DNA from: Paenibacillus ginsengarvi
GTDB taxonomy: Bacteria; Bacillota; Bacilli; Paenibacillales; NBRC-103111
Direction of reading: 5' to 3'
Length of the DNA stretch: 64,000 bases
Assembly: GCF_003626695.1 (NCBI RefSeq)
Contig: NZ_RBAH01000005.1
Span: 186,001 to 250,000 of the forward strand
Shown here: in pieces, positions 60,790-64,000 of the stretch
Layout: every line of letters begins with the position of its first letter
Position numbering within the stretch: position 1 is the first letter of the stretch
The notes under the pieces: model-generated
What the model saw: only the letters and a program-made list of their open reading frames with translations
Databases searched by the model: none
What the model was told of the DNA's origin: nothing
Program-made: the position numbers and the translations under genes

Positions 60790-61844
60790 AGGAAAAGCTG
60801 AATGTCGGGTATGTCGGCTGCGGGGTGATGGGCCAGGTTTATTTGCAGGCGGCGCAATCGATTCCGTTTATTCGTTCCGCCGCGGTGGCGGACGCGGTCG
60901 AGGCCAGCGCCCGCAAGGCGGCGGAAACGTTCGGCGTGCGGTCCGTCTATACGGACGCGCAGGCGATGTTTGACGATCCCGGCATCGACGCCGTCGTGCT
61001 CGCGCTGCCGGCGATGGCGAGAGCCGAGCTGGCGATCCGGGCGTTTCGCGCCGGCAAGCATGTGCTGACGGAGAAGCCCGTCGCCCGCAGCGCTGAAGAA
61101 GTACGGGCGCTTATTCGCGAGAAAGGCGATCGGATCGCGGGCTGCGCCTCGTCCAGAACGCGGCTGCTCGACTCGGCGGCGGTTGTGGCGCGCACGCTTG
61201 CGGAAGGCAAGCTTGGCACGCTGCGCATCATGCGCTGCCGCTGGCAGACTAGCGCAAGGCCGAAGCCGGAGACGATGCCGCCGCTATGGCGCTTCTCCAA
61301 GGAGGTCAACGGCGGAGGGAACCTCGCCAACCTGGGCTCGTACATGCTCGACTATTTCCTCGGCATCAACGGCTGGAGCCTGGAGCCGGACACAGTGCTC
61401 GCCCGGACGTGGACGATTGCGGACTCGTTCGCCGATCACGTCCCGGCCGGCTCCGACGGAGAAACGCTGACCTCTTCGTTCGTCAGCTTCCGGAACGGGC
61501 CGGTGCTGACGATCGAGCAGGGCGAGCATTACGTCGGGGAGCAGGTGCACGAATGCGAGCTGATCGGCACGGACGGCACGTTGACGTTTTCGGTCGTGCC
61601 GTCGAGTTCCCGCGTTGTGTGGAGCCGTTACGATGGCGGGAGCATCGCCCAGGAAGTGCTGTGGGAAGGACAGGAAACGTTCAGCACGGCGCATCAGCGG
61701 GTGCTGGCGGATTTTGCCCAAGCCGTGCTGACGGGGCGTCAGCCGAGCACGAGCCTGGAGAGGGCGCTTGTCGTACAGCGTATCGTCGACGGCGTCTACT
61801 TGTCGGCGCAGCGCGGGGAAGCGGTCCGGCTTGCGGCGCAATGA
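60786..61844 (+). CDS. Gfo/Idh/MocA-family oxidoreductase
   Basis: ATG 60786 overlaps the previous stop and gives 352 residues. The NAD(P)-binding Rossmann fold begins LNVGYVGCGVMGQVYLQAA, and the family's EKPV signature (HVLTEKPVARS) appears near residue 98. The C-terminal beta-sheet domain holds GGGNLANLGSYMLDYFLG, where a catalytic Lys/His would lie in this family. Such enzymes oxidise or reduce sugars, inositols or their amino derivatives. It is the third gene of the coupled oxidoreductase operon. The longer frame from 60114 overlaps the upstream gene and is not used. Confidence 0.9.
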   Translation: MKEKLNVGYVGCGVMGQVYLQAAQSIPFIRSAAVADAVEASARKAAETFGVRSVYTDAQAMFDDPGIDAVVLALPAMARAELAIRAFRAGKHVLTEKPVARSAEEVRALIREKGDRIAGCASSRTRLLDSAAVVARTLAEGKLGTLRIMRCRWQTSARPKPETMPPLWRFSKEVNGGGNLANLGSYMLDYFLGINGWSLEPDTVLARTWTIADSFADHVPAGSDGETLTSSFVSFRNGPVLTIEQGEHYVGEQVHECELIGTDGTLTFSVVPSSSRVVWSRYDGGSIAQEVLWEGQETFSTAHQRVLADFAQAVLTGRQPSTSLERALVVQRIVDGVYLSAQRGEAVRLAAQ

Positions 61845-61980
61845 AGACCGCGCGCCAGGGATCTATTCGTCGAGCACGCCCTTAGGCTGCTGTCGATGAA
61901 TCCGCCCGACGTCCCGGATCGCGCGGCGAACGGTTTGCCGTAATTCCCGGCGCTCCTCAAGGCGCCTCCAAATCATCAGA

Positions 61981-62025
61981 AGAGACAGAGCGATGTCCGA
62001 TTGCCGGACATGGGCCTGTCTCTTC
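61981..62025. terminator. terminator between convergent genes
   Basis: AGAGACAG (61981-61988) pairs with CTGTCTCT (62016-62023), with an inner ATGTCCG/CGGACAT stem, then TCTTTT. It ends the oxidoreductase operon. The bases from 61845 to 61980 show no gene. Confidence 0.8.
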
Positions 62026-62047
62026 TTTTCGTTAGCCGCTGTACCCG

Positions 62048-62560
62048 TTAATAATCGTAGTCCGGATAAAACTTCCGGTTGGCATAGTCGAACAATATTT
62101 TTTGCGCGATCGGGGTGCCCGTCTTGGCCCGAAGCAGCTCGAGCGCTTCCCCGGATTGCAGCAGCTGCGCGGCGACCGTCGCCCGGGACGCTCCGCGCTT
62201 CAACTGCTGCACGTTTTGTTTACACCCGTGCCGGTCCGGCCGCCGGCATAGCAGTTCCTCGTACAAGCCCTGCACGTAAGCTTCGTCAGACTGGGCATAC
62301 AGCCTGCGAAACAGATCCGCCGCCGAGGGCCGCCTCCTGCTTCCAGGGGCTCCCCCGGACCGGTACAGACGGTCGGCCTCGGGACATTGCAGCAGCGAGG
62401 TCATCACAGTCAGCTTAGACGCTCCTCCGGCGAGTAGCCGGAGATGATGCTGCATACCGTCCGGATCGGGTTCGCGTCCGAGCAGTTCCCGGTAACAGCC
62501 GGCAACGAACGAATCCCGATCCTTCCTGTATACCTTCCGTAATATCTCCATCATTCTCAC
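62048..62560 (-). CDS. DUF4214-like protein with two repeats
   Basis: GTG 62560, after GGGGGAG, gives 170 residues. The DUF4214 pattern occurs twice: YRELLGREPDPDGMQHHLRLLAGG near residue 23, and YEELLCRRPDRHGCKQNVQQLKRG near 100, each followed by S-E-type helices. DUF4214 is found in proteins of surface polysaccharide and glycosyltransferase loci and near adhesins, and its biochemical role is not settled. Neighbouring genes are a GDP-fucose-synthase-like gene, divergent, and glycosyltransferases. A CATANNNTA box lies upstream. Confidence 0.75.
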   Translation of the reverse strand: MRMMEILRKVYRKDRDSFVAGCYRELLGREPDPDGMQHHLRLLAGGASKLTVMTSLLQCPEADRLYRSGGAPGSRRRPSAADLFRRLYAQSDEAYVQGLYEELLCRRPDRHGCKQNVQQLKRGASRATVAAQLLQSGEALELLRAKTGTPIAQKILFDYANRKFYPDYDY

Positions 62561-62598
62561 TGCAAGCTCCCCCCCGGCTTTAGTTCGTCCTCTACAGC

Positions 62599-62607
62599 TA
62601 CTGTATG
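62599..62607 (-). promoter_or_regulatory. possible SigK-like -10 box for the DUF4214 gene
   Basis: On the minus strand CATACAGTA fits CATANNNTA, but the nearest AC lies 19 bases upstream, too far for the usual spacing, so this is a weak candidate. Confidence 0.35.
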
Positions 62608-62687
62608 GGAAAGCTCCTCTATCGGCGTGGACATGTATACGGCGGCAAAAGCGCGTTTTTTTGTCCGGCCCGGGTGTAGTTGTCTAT

Positions 62688-62715
62688 ACCGGATGACGGC
62701 TCTTTACATATCGTA
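62688..62715 (+). promoter_or_regulatory. SigK-like promoter for the GDP-fucose-synthase-like gene
   Basis: AC (62688-62689), 17 bases, CATATCGTA (62707-62715), an exact AC-N17-CATANNNTA match, with the same -10 sequence as the cotH promoter. Confidence 0.68.
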
Positions 62716-62762
62716 CATATAAGCCGGGAAATGCCAAACTAGTGCGAAGGGGAGAGGCATTG

Positions 62763-63707
62763 ATGAGACTAGCCGACAAGTCGATTGTCGTTACCGGGGG
62801 AGCCGGTTTTCTGGGCCGGCACGTCGTGAACGAGCTGCGCCTGCAAGGCTGCGAGCGGATCAGCGTGCCGCGCAGCAGGGAGTACGATCTGCGCAAGGAA
62901 GCGCACATTATCCGCATGCTGGACGATTTCCGGCCCGACGTCGTGATCCATCTGGCCGCCGTTGTCGGAGGCATCGGGGCGAACGAGAAAAATCCGGGAT
63001 TGTTTTTTTACGATAATTTGGTCATGGGTGCGCACTTGATCGAGCATTCGCGGCTCCGGGGCGTGGAGAAGTTTGTGGCAATCGGCACGATCTGCTCGTA
63101 TCCGAAGTTCGCTCCGGTGCCTTTTCAAGAAAGCGATCTGTGGAACGGCTACCCGGAGGAGACGAACGCGCCATACGGGCTGGCCAAAAAAATGATGCTC
63201 GTTCAATCGCAAGCGTATCGCAAGCAGTACGGCTTCAATTCGATCTTTTTGCTGCCGGTTAATTTGTATGGTCCCGGCGACAACTTCGATCTGGAAACGT
63301 CCCACGTCATCCCCGCGATGATCCGCAAATGCGAGGAGGCGCGCAGGCGGGGCGACCCTTCGATCCGGCTCTGGGGGGACGGAACGCCGACGCGCGAATT
63401 TCTGTATGTCGAGGACGCGGCGCAAGCAATCGTTCGCGCGGCCGAGCGGTACGACGGCGACGCCCCGGTCAATCTGGGATCGGGCCATGAAGTATCGATC
63501 CGCGAGCTGGCCGAGACGATTCGCGAGTTGACCGGTTACGAGGGGGACATCATCTGGGAAACGGGACGTCCGAACGGTCAGCCGAGAAGAAGACTGGACG
63601 TCCGTCTGGCCAAAGAAACGTTCGGCTTCGAGGCCGGAACCGATATCGCGACCGGTTTGAACCGGACGATCGAATGGTACAGGAGGAACGGTCATGAGTC
63701 GCGATGA
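62763..63707 (+). CDS. fcl: GDP-L-fucose synthase-like epimerase/reductase
   Basis: ATG 62763, after AAGGGGAGAGG, gives 314 residues, the usual size. Motifs are [12 protein letters not shown] (NADPH loop), [32 protein letters not shown] with the catalytic Ser region, and [16 protein letters not shown] with the YxxxK pair, then [13 protein letters not shown] and [14 protein letters not shown]. It converts GDP-4-keto-6-deoxymannose to GDP-L-fucose by epimerisation and reduction. No gmd gene is in the window, though it may follow beyond the edge. A SigK-like promoter precedes it. The stop overlaps the next gene by 14 bases. Confidence 0.88.
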   Translation: MRLADKSIVVTGGAGFLGRHVVNELRLQGCERISVPRSREYDLRKEAHIIRMLDDFRPDVVIHLAAVVGGIGANEKNPGLFFYDNLVMGAHLIEHSRLRGVEKFVAIGTICSYPKFAPVPFQESDLWNGYPEETNAPYGLAKKMMLVQSQAYRKQYGFNSIFLLPVNLYGPGDNFDLETSHVIPAMIRKCEEARRRGDPSIRLWGDGTPTREFLYVEDAAQAIVRAAERYDGDAPVNLGSGHEVSIRELAETIRELTGYEGDIIWETGRPNGQPRRRLDVRLAKETFGFEAGTDIATGLNRTIEWYRRNGHESR

Positions 63708-64000
63708 GGAAGGGAAGAAGCGGCAGCCGCTCGTATCGGTCGTGACGCCTTCGTACCAGCAGGGCAGCTTTATCCGCGAAACGATCGAAAGCGTACTCTC
63801 GCAAGATTATCCGAACGTAGAGCTTATCGTCATGGACGGCGGCTCGAAGGACCATACGGTACAGATTCTGCAAAAGTATGCCGACAAGCACGGAGACCGC
63901 TTCCGGTTCGTTTCGGAAAAAGACAGGGGCCAGTCGCACGCTCTTAACAAGGGGCTGGCGCTGGCGAGAGGCGAAATCATCGGCTGGCTTAACTCCGACG
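63694..64000 (+). CDS. GT2 family glycosyltransferase (truncated by window edge)
   Basis: ATG 63694 is preceded by AGGAGG seven bases upstream. Only the first 102 codons are in the window. They show the GT-A opening [30 protein letters not shown], then [15 protein letters not shown] and [13 protein letters not shown], the donor-binding region. It overlaps the fucose-synthase-like gene by 14 bases and would be cotranscribed with it. It might transfer fucose onto the spore-surface glycan, an inference from its neighbour. Confidence 0.85.
   Translation, partial: MSRDEEGKKRQPLVSVVTPSYQQGSFIRETIESVLSQDYPNVELIVMDGGSKDHTVQILQKYADKHGDRFRFVSEKDRGQSHALNKGLALARGEIIGWLNSD

Overview
The window looks like a chromosomal segment of a GC-rich, endospore-forming member of the Paenibacillaceae (Paenibacillus or Cohnella type). 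Support comes from Gram-positive ribosome-binding sites with many GTG/TTG starts, a THI-box riboswitch ahead of a ykoEDC-tenA operon, large membrane-anchored AraC sensors paired with lipoprotein solute-binding proteins, and spore-coat families (CotH kinase, CgeB-like proteins, a YheC/D-like ATP-grasp protein). The genus is inferred, not proven.

Left part (1-34 kb). A truncated aminotransferase and a NUDIX gene lead into a + strand carbohydrate-type operon (2.1-11.1 kb): AraC sensor-regulator, two binding lipoproteins, an Asp-box protein and a beta-helix protein, with no permease or ATPase. Then come psd, a small Cys-rich protein with its own promoter and palindrome, the thiamine ECF operon, and a block of housekeeping or accessory genes (APH-like, SUMF-like, M48 protease, a second aminotransferase, NUDIX, dihydrofolate reductase, XRE regulator). 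A LysR gene diverges from aroA around a symmetric palindrome. Further on are an orphan ModB-type permease with a coupled leader ORF, an L,D-transpeptidase and a GT4 glycosyltransferase.

Middle part (28-54 kb and 62-64 kb). This is the most distinctive region and reads as a spore-surface locus. A YheC/D-like gene, cotH, a His/Thr-rich CotG-like gene, a 2298-residue decapeptide-repeat protein and a GDP-fucose-synthase-like gene are each preceded by an AC-N17/18-CATANNNTA sequence, the pattern of the late mother-cell factor SigK. Downstream of the giant gene a close-packed + strand operon (41.9-54.3 kb) encodes GT2 transferases, dTDP-sugar enzymes (RmlA-, RmlC- and RmlD-like, no RmlB), two CgeB-like proteins, a GT-D transferase and a last 89-residue protein. 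Five of the last genes share a basic N-terminal tail followed by a helix with glycine every fourth residue. The final protein consists only of that tail and helix. My hypothesis is a spore-surface glycan factory whose enzymes are gathered on one scaffold through this GX3 module, decorating the giant fibre-like protein or the crust.

Right part (54-62 kb). A short AT-richer stretch with TAACGGAA/TTCCGTTA inverted repeats and a lipoprotein interrupts the order. It is followed by a second orphan binding lipoprotein with a CcpA-type cre site, a divergent AraC regulator, and a coupled operon of two FAD proteins and a Gfo/Idh/MocA dehydrogenase. A DUF4214-like gene diverges from the fucose-synthase-like gene, and a GT2 gene runs off the right edge. 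I saw no rRNA, tRNA, CRISPR array, insertion sequence or phage module.
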